Assembly (NCBI RefSeq): GCF_009389715.1
Contig: NC_052407.1
Location: 6,358,475-6,422,474, forward strand
DNA length: 64,000 bases
Source of the DNA: Phoenix dactylifera
Taxonomy: Eukaryota > Streptophyta > Magnoliopsida > Arecales > Arecaceae
Reading direction: 5' to 3'
Shown here: positions 9,220 through 21,400 of the stretch, piece after piece
Layout: every line of letters begins with the position of its first letter
How positions within the stretch are numbered: position 1 is the stretch's first letter
The notes under the pieces: generated by a model
The model's database searches: none
What the model was told of the DNA's origin: nothing
What the model saw: only the letters and a program-made list of their open reading frames with translations
Translations under genes and position numbers: made by a program

Positions 9220-12200
9220 AGTGGCATCGTCGTGAATATTTCGGATTTGGGGGGCCTTTCCGGTTTTTGTGCCCCCTTGGGGTGGCCCACGTTTGCTTCT
9301 GATTGGTGCCTCAGGTGTACCGAAACGTTAGAAGCCCAGTTCCTCTGTTATTTTTGTAATCAAACGTTAGAAGCCTTTTCTTCGAAAAAAAGAAAAAAAA
9401 ATGTTTTTGCCGTAGAAAGTGAATGATTTGGTTCATGGCAATAGAGAACAGCTAGAAAATCCTGACATGTGAAGCCAGAACGAGGGACTAAATCTATAAT
9501 AGGGCGTTCGGAAATATTTCTTTTCGACCTTTTTCTTTATTAGAATATGCACATGAGCTGCACGTGGTGAGGAAAATAATATGTAGAACCTCAATAATGC
9601 AACATCTAGAGTTTGAAGCATATGTTTTTCTATCATGCATGGCGAATCCTATTTAGGTGGAGTTTTCTCCCATTTTCGTTATATCATGCTTGATATATCC
9701 AGGACGGCCCAATATATTTGGAGGCCTAAGGCGGATTCAGCGAATGAGGTCAAGGTAATGGAAAGAATTTGTCCAGGAAGAGGCTTCTCTATAAGAGAAA
9801 GTAGGGGTATTATGGAAATTTCACTCCATCTAATTAATAAAAGTCCCATCCCACCATCTTTCCTTCAAGGGAGTACCCAAGCAGCAACTGCAACATCAGC
9901 GGCCATTCAATCCCCAACCTCCCTCCTTTTCTCTCTCTACCAACCAAGAGGGGAGAGGGGAGAGGGGACCGAGAGGAGAAAATTAAAAGAATCTCCACCC
10001 TCCAAGATGTCCATCTCTAATCCCCCTATCTTTCTTCCTGATGGCCCAGCTGGATTAGGAGTAATGTGAGGGAAGGAAAACTAAGACCAAAACCAAAAAA
10101 GAGAAGGGATGAAAGATACGAGCAGCTTCAGACGTGTATCAAGCCAACCAATTCCCTCCTCTCTCTTTCTCTCTACCTAAAACAAAACTACTATCCCCAA
10201 CTTCCCAAATTGCCCCTCTGCAGCCAGGAAACTCTCTCCACGTCCCTTCCATCAAGGGGGAAGACTCGCAGCCAGCTCCTGTTCCCGTTTTATATGGAGC
10301 CTTTGCTTCCTTGGTCATTAGCCCGAGGCCTTAAGCGACCGCCTCGGTCGAGCGGTCGCTTAACGCTCTGGCCGGTCTTGGATATATCTTGATCATAGCC
10401 GACATGGCAAATCCACCAATGAGAGCTCGCTATGAGATCTTCGACCAACTAGTCAAAGTCCGTCATATGGTTGACTCCAAAAATGTGTGGAGAGTCCTTC
10501 GAATTTCAAACTCTTTTTTTAATTGGCGATGACTCGGTCAGGATCGTGAATGATTTGCATAACTGCGTGGGAGGAATGCCTATTTTATAGTCTTCGAGAT
10601 GCAGCATCGGGGTACGAAAAACGACCCATCCTATGCCTGATTTTCTCGGCGACGGGTACCGATCCTCACTTACACAAACAATTTCCGAGAATCCACCAGC
10701 TAAATGCTCTTGTGCTTTTTTTTATTTTCTTACGCCGCCACTCTGCTGCTCTTATAATATCTTCACTGTTTCTTGAAAGTCTGTCTGACTTAGACAACGG
10801 AGGGTTATCCATCGAACACTCTCTAGCAAGAGGATTTTTTTTATTCTTATTGTTTTAGGTTGGATCTCATGTCGGAGTGAAGGTCCAAGCATGATCTCTA
10901 TCATTTAACATCACCTCTAAAGTGATCGACGTCGAAACCATCACCATCCGAGCGTAGCAGCCATCGAATCACTTTGGTAAAATTAGATTGTGATCTTCAG
11001 CCAGCCTTTATGGTCTCAACAGACAATTGTCTGAATACTCTAGCAATTCAGTTAGCTTGGCATTTATTTTTCACTAAGACCGAAAAAGTCATTCAGTCCC
11101 TCACGGGTTAAAGACTCCGCTCCTCCCTCCGATGCCGGTAGATAAATTCCAAGACCAAACCCAAAGTTTCTTAAAGGAAACTTTCAACTATTCACTTTGA
11201 ATTCGAGCCGCAACCATGTTCAATAAATGCTTATTAAAATGTACATATGGATTATACCATGCAATTGGTTTGGACCTTAATTAAGGCACAGCAATCCTTG
11301 ATTAATTTTTTTCTTATTTAATCTTATTTTAAAATAAAATATATTTGTTGGGGATTATAATGACTTATCCCCGGAACTGAATATCTCGTTATGAAACCAT
11401 ACCCAAAGACTTGGAAGTCAACACGGGTGAAGGCCATATTGTCCCACGTGTCATGCCTAATTGTGCTGCACAGCATCTTTCACTCATTGCACCTTTGCAC
11501 CTTCATCAATGAATACTATTCTTGCCTATATCTTATCTAGGATCTAATCATATCTTTGAAGCCTTATACTTAGCTCTCTAGGATGCAAGCTCTAGTTCTT
11601 CTCATAATCCAATCCAATCCAATCAGAAGTTGTTTCTCATTATGACTCGAAATTATGCATCCAATATTATTAGGATATGTTTTCCAAAAATAATTAAAAA
11701 GGGTGGGGGATAATTCGATTTTTTCCCCCGCATTCTTAGCTAAAATATTTTTTTTTCACTATCTATGTAATTTTCTTTGGAAGGAAAGTTTTATACTTTT
11801 CTAAAATAATTAAAAAGACTTGTGCATGCCTAATTTTCCCAAAAGAAAAACTTTTATACTACCATATTTTTTTCTACATTTTTTTTTTTGCATGTGTAAT
11901 TTTTCTTGAAAAGAAAAATAATTCTTTCTCGAATAAATAATAAGAGTCCAATCAGCATGGGAATATTTCGATTTTTCTATTTTTCTCTGTGTGTAATACA
12001 ATATTTTTTTGTAAAATAATTAAGAAGAGTCTACTTGGCATGAGGATATTTAAATTTTTTTAATATTTATTCCTTTTTCCAAAATGATTAAGAAGCGTGG
12101 GTTCAGTAATGGCATGGATCATGGCTCACCCATCAGACCCCTCCAAGAACGGACCAGTGGGCTCGTATTTTTCACCAACACGGTTGGGTTCGACCACCTT

Positions 12201-12431
12201 TTTGAACCGCTTTTTTTAAAAAATGAAATAAAGGCGCTTCCGAGGCACTCGATCCCCTCCACAACCGTAGATCCGAGACCCGCACCTAAAAAGACGAAAG
12301 AACCCAAGAGTTTTCCAAGAATCAAGAACCAAGAATCCGATCAACTCGGGGAATTCTTCCCCTGATATAGGGGTATATCCGTCCATCCGTCGTGCCGCGC
12401 ACCGAAGATTTCGAAATCTTTGGGTTTAGCA
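9220..12431. other. Intergenic region between the Dof gene and NUP58
   Basis: No gene is supported here. The first roughly 200 bases are the presumed Dof 3' UTR. There is an inverted repeat at 10331-10363 (listed separately) and AT-rich sequence with poly-A and poly-T runs at 11300-12080. ORFs of 60-140 codons in this stretch show no domain and unremarkable composition. Confidence 0.6.
10331..10363. repeat. Perfect 12-bp inverted repeat with 9-base loop
   Basis: TTAAGCGACCGC (10331-10342) is exactly complementary to GCGGTCGCTTAA (10352-10363), separated by CTCGGTCGA. The arms contain the octamer AAGCGACC. It stands alone in non-coding DNA, and no element end or gene is evident beside it. Confidence 0.8.
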
Positions 12432-15400
12432 ATGAAGGAGGTGTTCATCTACCAAAAGGGCCGATTCCGAGTGACCGAAGAGGTTGATCCCGACTACTAC
12501 GCCCCCCCGCCGGCGCCGGCGCCGCCGGAGTCCTCTTCCCGGACGGATTTTACACCCCGGCCTCCGACGACGTCGGGCCTCCCCCTCGCCTGCCGGATAG
12601 TCGGCAGCGCTCCTCAGCCCGCCCCCCTCGCCTACCCGATTGGCAGCAGCCCTCGTCGTCCCGCCAGCCGGATCACCCCCAGAATGCCGATCAAAACCTT
12701 CCGGACGCCGACGCCCCGAGGTTATCCCAGAAGAGGAAGCAGTCGCCTGGGCAGTTGGCCGGAGAGGGAGAGCATAACCTAGCGCCGCCGGTCACACAAA
12801 CCCCGCCGGCCGAGGACAGCCTGGGGTTAACCGAGAAGAGGAAGAAGTCAACGGAGTTGTCTAGAAAAGAAGTCCAAGAACAACGACCCTCCTTTGTCCA
12901 AACCCCCCAACCCGAACAGCAGCAGCAGCCGGCGATCTTGCACCACCCGGAACCCCAACAGCAGCAGCAATCTTCGCCGTTCCCTTCGTTTGTTCAGCAG
13001 CCGGCGATCTTCCAAACCCTCCAACCCGAACAGCAGCAGCAGCCGGCGATCTTGGACCTCCTCCAACCCCAACAGCAGCAGCAATTTTCGCCGTTCTCTT
13101 CGTTTGCTCAGCAGCCGGCGATCTTCCAAACCCTCCAACCCGAACAGCAGCAGCAGCAGCCGGCGATCTTGGACCGCCCCCAACCCCAGCAGCAGCAACA
13201 ATTCTCGTCGCTCCCGTCATTTATTCAGCAATGTTCGCCGTTCTCTCCGTTGATCTTCCAATCCCACCCACAAATGGCGTTCGCCTTCTCCACTCCTCAA
13301 CTCCAACAACAGCTGCCCTCCCTCTTTCAAACCCTTCAACCCCAACAGCAGAAGCAGCCGTCGATCTTCCAGACCGCCCAACCCCAACGGCAACAGCAGC
13401 CGTCGATCTTCCAGACCCCCCAACCCCAACAGCAGCCGTCGATATTCCAGCCCCCCCACCCCCAACAGCAACAACAGCAGCCGTCGATCTTCCAAATCCC
13501 TCAACCGCAGCAGCAGCAGCAATTCTCGCAGTTGCCTTCGTTCGGTCAGCAGCCGCAGCAGCAGCAGGCGCCGCAGTCGCAGCAGCAGGCGCCGCCGCCG
13601 CAGCAGCAGTTGATGCTGTTCACGGCGGATGGTTCGCCAACGAGTAATAATACTAAATTTGTGGATTTACATCCGGATTCGCAGAAGCTTCTGCTGCAGA
13701 TCGAGTAGGGGTTTCTTGGCTTCTTGTTTATGCTTTCTTGCTGAAATTTGGCTTTCTTTTGCGTTAGGTTTTATGAATTTTGGTTACAGGAGTCTTCTTT
13801 TTCTCAATGGCTGTTGCTTTCTTGCCCTCTTTCAAGATATTGTGGGTCATATGCCTTCTAGATTTCTTTTCCTTTTTTTTCTTCCTCACTTTGTTGGTTT
13901 ATAGGGAAGAAGGAAGAATGTTTCTGATATGTTTGCATAATTTGCACTGGGGTTTCGATATTTGTTTCAGAAACAGGCTTTCTGCTCCTTTCCTGTCATG
14001 CAGGTTCTTTATCTTTTTTATTGTCTGCATTGTATTTAGTGTCTTCTGTTGTGTTTTCCTTTCAGTTTTCTTATTTGAGAGGAGGGAAAAAAGGAGTGCT
14101 TTTAAATTCTTTGCATCGTTTCAGTTTGGGTTTTTATACTTTGTTTTGGAAAGTGAATTTTGTTCATCTTCTTTCATGCAAGATTCTTCTGCAATATGAT
14201 TTCCTTCATTTCTCTTGTCTTTATTGACTAAGGGTAACCATAGATGTGGTTCATGATGCAGGGAGCGAATTCAGGAGTACAGGGCCGAGAGCGAGAGGCT
14301 GGATCAATGCTTCCGACTTTATGATTCATCAGTATCAAGTGACCATTTCGAGCTTGATGCTAGTCGTATTCTTCAGGTTTTGCCATTATCCTTTCACCTT
14401 GTTTTGTCCATTGCAGTTTTGTGAATATTTGAGCTTTTATATATATCTGTATCATTAATCTTCCCCTTTTTACATGTCATGCTGGATATATCATTTCATT
14501 GTTTGCTTAGTCTGAGGATGACATTATTAGTGAATTTCATATAGAAAAGAATGCGCATTTTTATTGGGTTTACTCTACTTTCCAAATAGTTGTATAAGTC
14601 GAGGTACACTGTTGGGCTATTTTAAATTGAATAGCTCAAATATTTTTTTCAATGTTCATTACAATAATTACTTTGTATATTTGTATAGACTTGGAAGCAT
14701 GGAGCTGGAAGCACATCTAATTGAGAATTGAAATTTGGACGGAACATTTTGATTTTACATGTTTCATATTTGTAAATGGGAATAAGAATGGGAGAGGCTT
14801 TTGGAAACTGGCCCACCACCATAAGTAAGACATAGATACCCTACCTAAATCAAATTATTTGAAGAAAATGTGGATGTTCACTTAAAATTTGTTGCTTTAT
14901 TAAATGAAATAATCCTATGTATATTTGAGCGCATTCTTGTGAAAACCCATGCTTTTGCGTGTGACAAATGAGTTCTTCAAATGAAGAGAATGTACAAACA
15001 TCTTACTGCAATTTAAATTCTTCTGTTGATGTCCTAAATAGGGAGGTAGACTGTACTATGTTCGTATTCAAGAACATTAGAAATCAAGAAGACAACAATG
15101 TGCACCGTTTTCCATTTTCATATTGTAGACAAATATAGATCTTTAAACAACGAGTCTAAGTCATGTAGTTTAGTGTTCCATGGTTACTGGGGTAATGTTG
15201 TCATGAATAATATAAAAAGTCTGGTTCACTCGTCCACTATGGAGGGTACCATTTGTTAGCACTATAAAAAGAAGTACCTTCTTTTCTTAAATAGTTTAGC
15301 AAGGCTGTTCGACCATTTACTTTTGGTGTGTTGACCATATAAAGAAACACTTCTTATTCATGAAGGGTTGATGGATGGAGTTTAATGTTTTAAAACAAAG

Positions 15401-18400
15401 TTGCCTAGGCACCCATGTCCATGTTCTTCATCATATTTGAATATGGAGGAAGAGATTGATTTATGTGTTGGCCCTTTTTGGATGTCAAATGGCTAATCGG
15501 GGGTAAATACTTTTAACTCTAGGTAATCATCCTTTATTCGGTTACCCATGGGATATTGATATCCCTTGTTTGGTTGACGATTGAGGATTAGTGGATCAGT
15601 TATGGAAAAAAGTGAAAGAGTAAGAAGGGAGAAGAGAGAGTTCTGGTGATTAGACATATTCCGCCTTCCACCATGAAATATACTTAACCAAGGTATGTGA
15701 TTTTTTAGGGTGTTGACTAGATAAACTTTAAATACCACCTTTTTGCTTGTGCATGGCTAGTTAAGTGGATAACCACCACTTAACCACCCTGATGACCCAA
15801 AGATTGATTCATAAATTGATTTTGATGATCACAAAACCTTGAAGTATAGATACTAATGCTTATGTTGCAAGGAGAAAGATATTTATTTTGCAAGGAACAT
15901 AGCAAGTTGGGAGAACACAAGAAGGCCTCCAAAGCTCTCAAGTTGGAAGAAAGCTACAATTTATTGGCCCAAAGTTTAAAGTTCAAAGGATTCAAATTGG
16001 AGGAGTAAAATCAAAAGAAAAATTCAAAAGAACAGTCTTCGAGTCGACTCCAGTGGAATTCGAGTCGACTCCGGAGAAGTATGAGTCGACTCCGGAGAAG
16101 TATGAGTCGACTCCTAGGAGTCACAGGCAGAAAAGTCAGAGAGCAGTTTTCGGGTCTGAGATTCGAGTCGACTCCAGTGGAACGCGAGTCGACTCCGATG
16201 GTTGGTAGGTCGACTCCAAAGAAAGCAAGAGTCGACTCTCAGCGGAACACAAGGAAAAAGTCAGAGAGCATTTTTGGGACTCTGAGATTCGAGTCGACTC
16301 CCGCATTGCACGAGTCGACTCCGAGACTCCGCGACCATCAACAGACAGAAAACCAAGTTACTGCCTCTGAGATTCGAGTCGACTCCCAGACAGTTCGAGT
16401 CGACTCCAAGGCAGCGCGACCCCAAAAATGCAGAGGATCAGTTTTCGGGCTCTGAGAGCCGAGTCGACTCCAAGAGAATCCGAGTCGACTCGAGGAAGAA
16501 AATCAGAAAGTATGTCCTCTGGATTCATGGGATGAGCCGACTCCGAAGATGCCAAGTCAGCTCCAGATGTTGGCGAGTCGACTCCGGGTTAAGTCGAGTC
16601 GACTCCCAGTCAAGGCATGCACTTTAATTCAAATTTGGAACAGTAGCCGAGTCGTCTCCAGTAAAGCACGAGCCGACTCCTGCAACAGGCGAGTCGACTC
16701 CTGATCGCGCGAGTCGACTCCGATCCCAACGGTAACATTGTCAGGAAATGCAGACTGTGTCCAACGGCTCTTTTTCTTGTCTCTAACGGCTATATTCTTG
16801 TTTCCACGCCATCTAAAGCTATAAAAACAAGAAGAGAGCTAGGGGAGAAGGCATGGAAGTGGGAGAGAACTTTTAGGGAAGAGATTCCAAACAGATTACA
16901 AGGGAAATCTCCCAAAAGCACAAAAGGGCCATTCAAAGTGAAATAGAGGGAAGAAGAGCATCCAAGTGAATCCCAAAGCTTCCTCTCCATCCGTGTGCTG
17001 CCTCAGTGATCCTCCACTTCGTGCCAAATCAGAAGAGGGTCAAGTAAAGAAGAAGCCGAGCTCCTCCATCTTCAAAACTCGTTTGAGGGCTTCTCTTTAC
17101 TCTATTTGTTTATATTGTCATATCTGCTTGTTTAAGAAGCTTTGATTTGTTTTTATTCTTTGTTTTAATATCTTGTAACTTGATTCAATCAAGGGATTGA
17201 ATCAAGGGGTTAAAGGTTTGTTGGTGAGCCAAAGGGAAAACCAACGGTGTAAGGTTTGTTGGTGAGCCAAAGGGAAAACCAATGGGATTAAGGTTTGTTG
17301 GTGAGCCAAAGGGAAAACCAACGGGGTTTAGGTTTGTTGGTGAGCCGAGGGTAAAACCAACGTGTAAGGGTTTGATTGTGATCCCGGGAAAACAATCGGA
17401 GTGGTTCTAGTCGGTGAGCCTGGGAAAACCGACCGAGTTCGTTGTGCGCTCGTAAAACAACAAGTTGGGTTGTGAGCTTGTAAAACAACCGGCTGTAATC
17501 GGTAGGATTATAGTGAAATTCCCAAGAGGTCTTGGGGAGTGGATGTAGGTGCTGGAGTGCACCGAACCACTATATGTCCTTTGTGTTTGTAATGCCTCTA
17601 GTTATTGTCTAACTAACACACTTACTTACTTAGATAAATTGCTTGCTTAATTCTTATCCGCACATCCTTTAGTTGCAAGCATATTTAATCAAGTCGAAGT
17701 CTATACATCAAACCCTTGCTAAGTTTAACTTTCACTGTGCATCTATACAACTTAGCATAGTTAATCAAAAAGTTTTAGAAGTAGCATAAAAGTTTTGAAA
17801 GACCCAATTCACCCCCCCTCTTGGGTTGTATCTACTGGGCAACAAGTGGTATCAGAGCAGGTGCTCAAATATTATTTGTAGTCTTAACCGACTAGAGCCA
17901 AAGATCATGACAACTCAAATAGATAGTTTTCTAGGAGAAGGACAATCAATTGATACACCTCCACTGTTTAATGGTATAAACTACCCACATTGGAAAATAC
18001 GCATGCGCATTTTCATTCAATCACAAAACTATTATCTATGGAAAATCATAATAAATGACCTTCACACACTCTCTCATATTAATGAGAAGGACTTAGCACA
18101 ATTAAATGCTAATGCTATGAACATATTATATTGTGCTATTCAAGAAACAAAGTTTAATGAAATTTCTGCATGCTTATCTGCTAAGGAGATCTGGGATACT
18201 TTAGAAAATATTTATGATAAATCTCAGATTAGCTCTCATATGCTTCAATTATTAATTTTTGATATCATGTCTATATGTGTATTGACTGACTTATACTTTT
18301 AGAAATTGTTTCATGGTTTGCTCAATCTAAAATATTTCTATGGCTGTATCATAACCATGAAATACACAAGTATATGATTAAAACTCTGATTTAGAATGAC

Positions 18401-21400
18401 TTGTGAGAAGCTACGAATTCTTGGGCATAATGAAAATAGTGTTTGCATGATATACCTCTATACGATACATTTCATTATTTCTTTATTCTGCTCTTTCATG
18501 TAGATTACTTGAGAATAACAAAAAGAGAGAGAGATAAAGAAAAGAAAATGGATATTATTCAAGAGAAGTAAAATCCAAGTAGAGGCAAACACTTCAACCT
18601 TAAGGAAAAGCAAAACAAACTTAATATATTCGACACATTTGTGAGACTTGTGTGAGCTTTCTTTTGGAAGGAATAAAATCCATAATTAATTACACTTAAA
18701 CAGGGAGTTTTTGAAGTAAACATTTTAACCTTTCTATATTGCTTATCATAGGGATGGTGCCAATGGGGAGGCTAGTGGTAGTACCCGGCACTATTTGACC
18801 CAACTATTCGGTGTAGGGCATATTAGGGACGGCACAAGAGGGAGGCTAGTGGTAGTACCTCGTGCCCCTTCCCAACTCCACCGGATAGGGAGCAAATAGA
18901 GTATAGAGCATAAGAAAGTTATAAATGAAAAACAAAGTAAATGAAAGTAGAATTAAGTCAAATTTTTAATCACTTGAAAACACACTTTAAGGATGAAATC
19001 ATTGCAAGATTATATTTAAATAGGGGGAGTTTATTTGAAAAGAATTGATTTTGATCCTTGACATTCTTGTACTTAGTATTTTAATGCATGACTTAACACA
19101 TGGTATATTTTGCATATGGTATGATGTCTTGATTTATGGATTCTCAATATTTTGTAATGTTTCATACTTGGACAATTTGATTGAATGTTTGAATTGCTAC
19201 ATAACATCTTTTGTTTAGTTTTATTGAAAAGAAATTTCAGATTTGTCATTCACAATCATTGTTAAAATCTGAAAGCTAAATAAAATTGCAGAAAGGAGAA
19301 GAGAAGAACATCTCTATTTAGGAAAAATAAACTGATATTGATCTATCTTTCTACTTGCCTAACTTTGATACATAATGTCCTAATACTTGTTAAAATATCC
19401 TTTATTTTGTATCGAAACTCAAAATTAAACACAAAGATTCTGAAAGTGCCTTAATGTTATTGAAATATGTATTTTTCAATCGTAACAATTTAAGATGAGC
19501 TACATTGTGAAAGATACATATCTCATATTATGACTTAGAAAGCTTCTATTGAAAATCCTATGTAATTCAGAATCCGATTTTGTATAAAAGTTTAAACTCC
19601 ATATGATTACTAAATAAAATGTTAATGTAAGAAAAACAGAATTTATTTTGATTGCTCCGATACGCATCCGAAACATATCATTTCTTATCTTCAAAGTATA
19701 CTAATTTTGATTCAAATGATGTGTCTTACGATGATCTTGATTGCAAGTAAATATTTTTAAAATATATGACTTTATTTTAATATTTAAAAAATTTTTTGAG
19801 CTTCATGTATACATTGCTGAAGAACTGTGATTAAGAAATTGAGTTCTATAAATACACATACCTCAATGATCATCTATATGTTTTTCTCTCCTACATTCTT
19901 AGAAACTATCATCAGAATATATATATATAGAGTGAATACTATAAATTTTGAATAATTCTAGATCACTCTACATTCTCGATAACATAGAATTTCAGTTTTA
20001 TTCACGTTTATTATTAAATTCTGAAATTCAACCAAAGAAAAGAATGATTAAAGAAGAATGCATCTTTTGAGGGGGAGCTTTAGATATTCAGTATCTTATC
20101 CTAAAGAAACTTTAATTTGATGCATACCTTGAATTTTATGGATTGATTTTGATGAACCTCCTTATATTGCAAGACATGCTTTAATTACCTTGAGATGAGT
20201 TCTATAAAGGCTGTCTTATCTCAAACCTTGAGTCTTATGAAAATGAGCTGAAACTTATAGAAAATATATTTTTGAGATTGACAATTTTATGAACATTATC
20301 TTCAAATTCTAAACTCTTAAATGGAATGATCAATAGAGGGGGAGAAAGAAAATTTCAGAAGGAGAGGTCTCACGGAACTTAATTACATAAATCTATAGAA
20401 GAGGGAAAGAATACTAAATGAAAAGTGATCCTAATACTCTCCAATATGTATCATCTGAAATTTAAATCTGAAAATCTTTATGATACACCTTGAGGCATGT
20501 TATTTGGTTAATATATCTTCTGCACAAATCATGAACCAAATTGCAATTCAAATAGTTGATCTTAAGAGCCTCTAATTTAATGAAAAAAAGGGGAGAATAA
20601 CGTGTTAAATTTTCTTGAGTATCTCGTAGAAAATCTATTTTGGAATTCACTAATGAGTCCTAATTGGCTTGCTCTTTAGAACTTCAATATTGTGCCAATT
20701 CATATTTTTATATATGTATCAAATCGTGCTTATTTTCTAAAGGAATAAAAGAAAGTCCTTAAAAGAGCTCTAAGATATATCATAAATTGCATGAATTCAT
20801 ATTTTGGTATTTGTGCCCCAATGCTCTTATTATCATAAAAAGAACTTTGAAGTCATGATCCAACATGATGATATGTTTTTCAAGTATATAAGTTTTGATC
20901 TTTTACTCTGAAAATCAATTAAATTGCTCTCATGTTGATAAAATACTTAATAGATTGGGCAAACGTTCTTCAATGAACAAGCTTTCATACTTATTATTAA
21001 AGAGAGGTTAGATTTACACTCATGTTTTTCCTTGAATATCATTTGTGGTACTTCTTGAATTAACCTAAGGAAGATTCCACCTACACTTGATTAGAAAACT
21101 ATCTGTGGTATCAAATTAGAAAATCTCTTGAATTCACACTCGATGTGTTCTGATCTGATCTTTGTACTTAATGTTTCACTATCTTTTTGATGTTGTCAAA
21201 AAGGGGGAGAAATATCTAAGTATATGCTATATACTCAGAATGCTTTATTACTTTGAATTGAATACAAATCAGCTTAAAATTTAAATATGTTGATTGTGTT
21301 AAGCTGATTAAATCTAAAGCATTATCATGAAGTATGTTTTTAAATATATATGTTTTCTACTTCATGCAACTTAGCTATGTATTACTTCTAGAAATCAATA

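Larger units (their letters stand above)
15790..17844 (+). repeat. 5' LTR of the Copia element
   Basis: 2055 bases, TG..CA. From 5' to 3' it holds an A-rich start, the GAGTCGACTC palindrome array (16041-16720), a likely promoter region with CTATAAAAACAAG at 16819-16831, and a degenerate minisatellite (17211-17490). The end, CTTGGGTTGTATCTACTGGG, leads to the primer site. ORFs inside it (such as 16081-16455) occur identically in the other LTR and arise from the repeat structure; they are not host genes. Confidence 0.93.

Noticed and set aside
12848-13522. Leu/Arg-rich ORFs on the minus strand and Ser/Arg or Ala/Thr frames on the plus strand over NUP58 exon 1
   Set aside because: They are alternative readings of the CAG repeats. 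The Gln frame is the one that joins correctly to exon 2.
16081-16455. 124-codon ORF, found twice (also 21744-22118)
   Set aside because: It is carried by both LTRs and driven by the GAGTCGACTC repeats (ESTP/RVDS peptides). There is no domain and no gene context.
16041-16720. Regularly spaced palindromic repeats resembling a CRISPR array
   Set aside because: This is plant nuclear DNA, the repeat is only 10 bases, spacers vary in length, and the whole array is inside an LTR and present identically in its partner.
17847-17866. tRNA-like sequence
   Set aside because: It is the complement of the initiator tRNA 3' end, serving as the Copia primer site; there is no cloverleaf.
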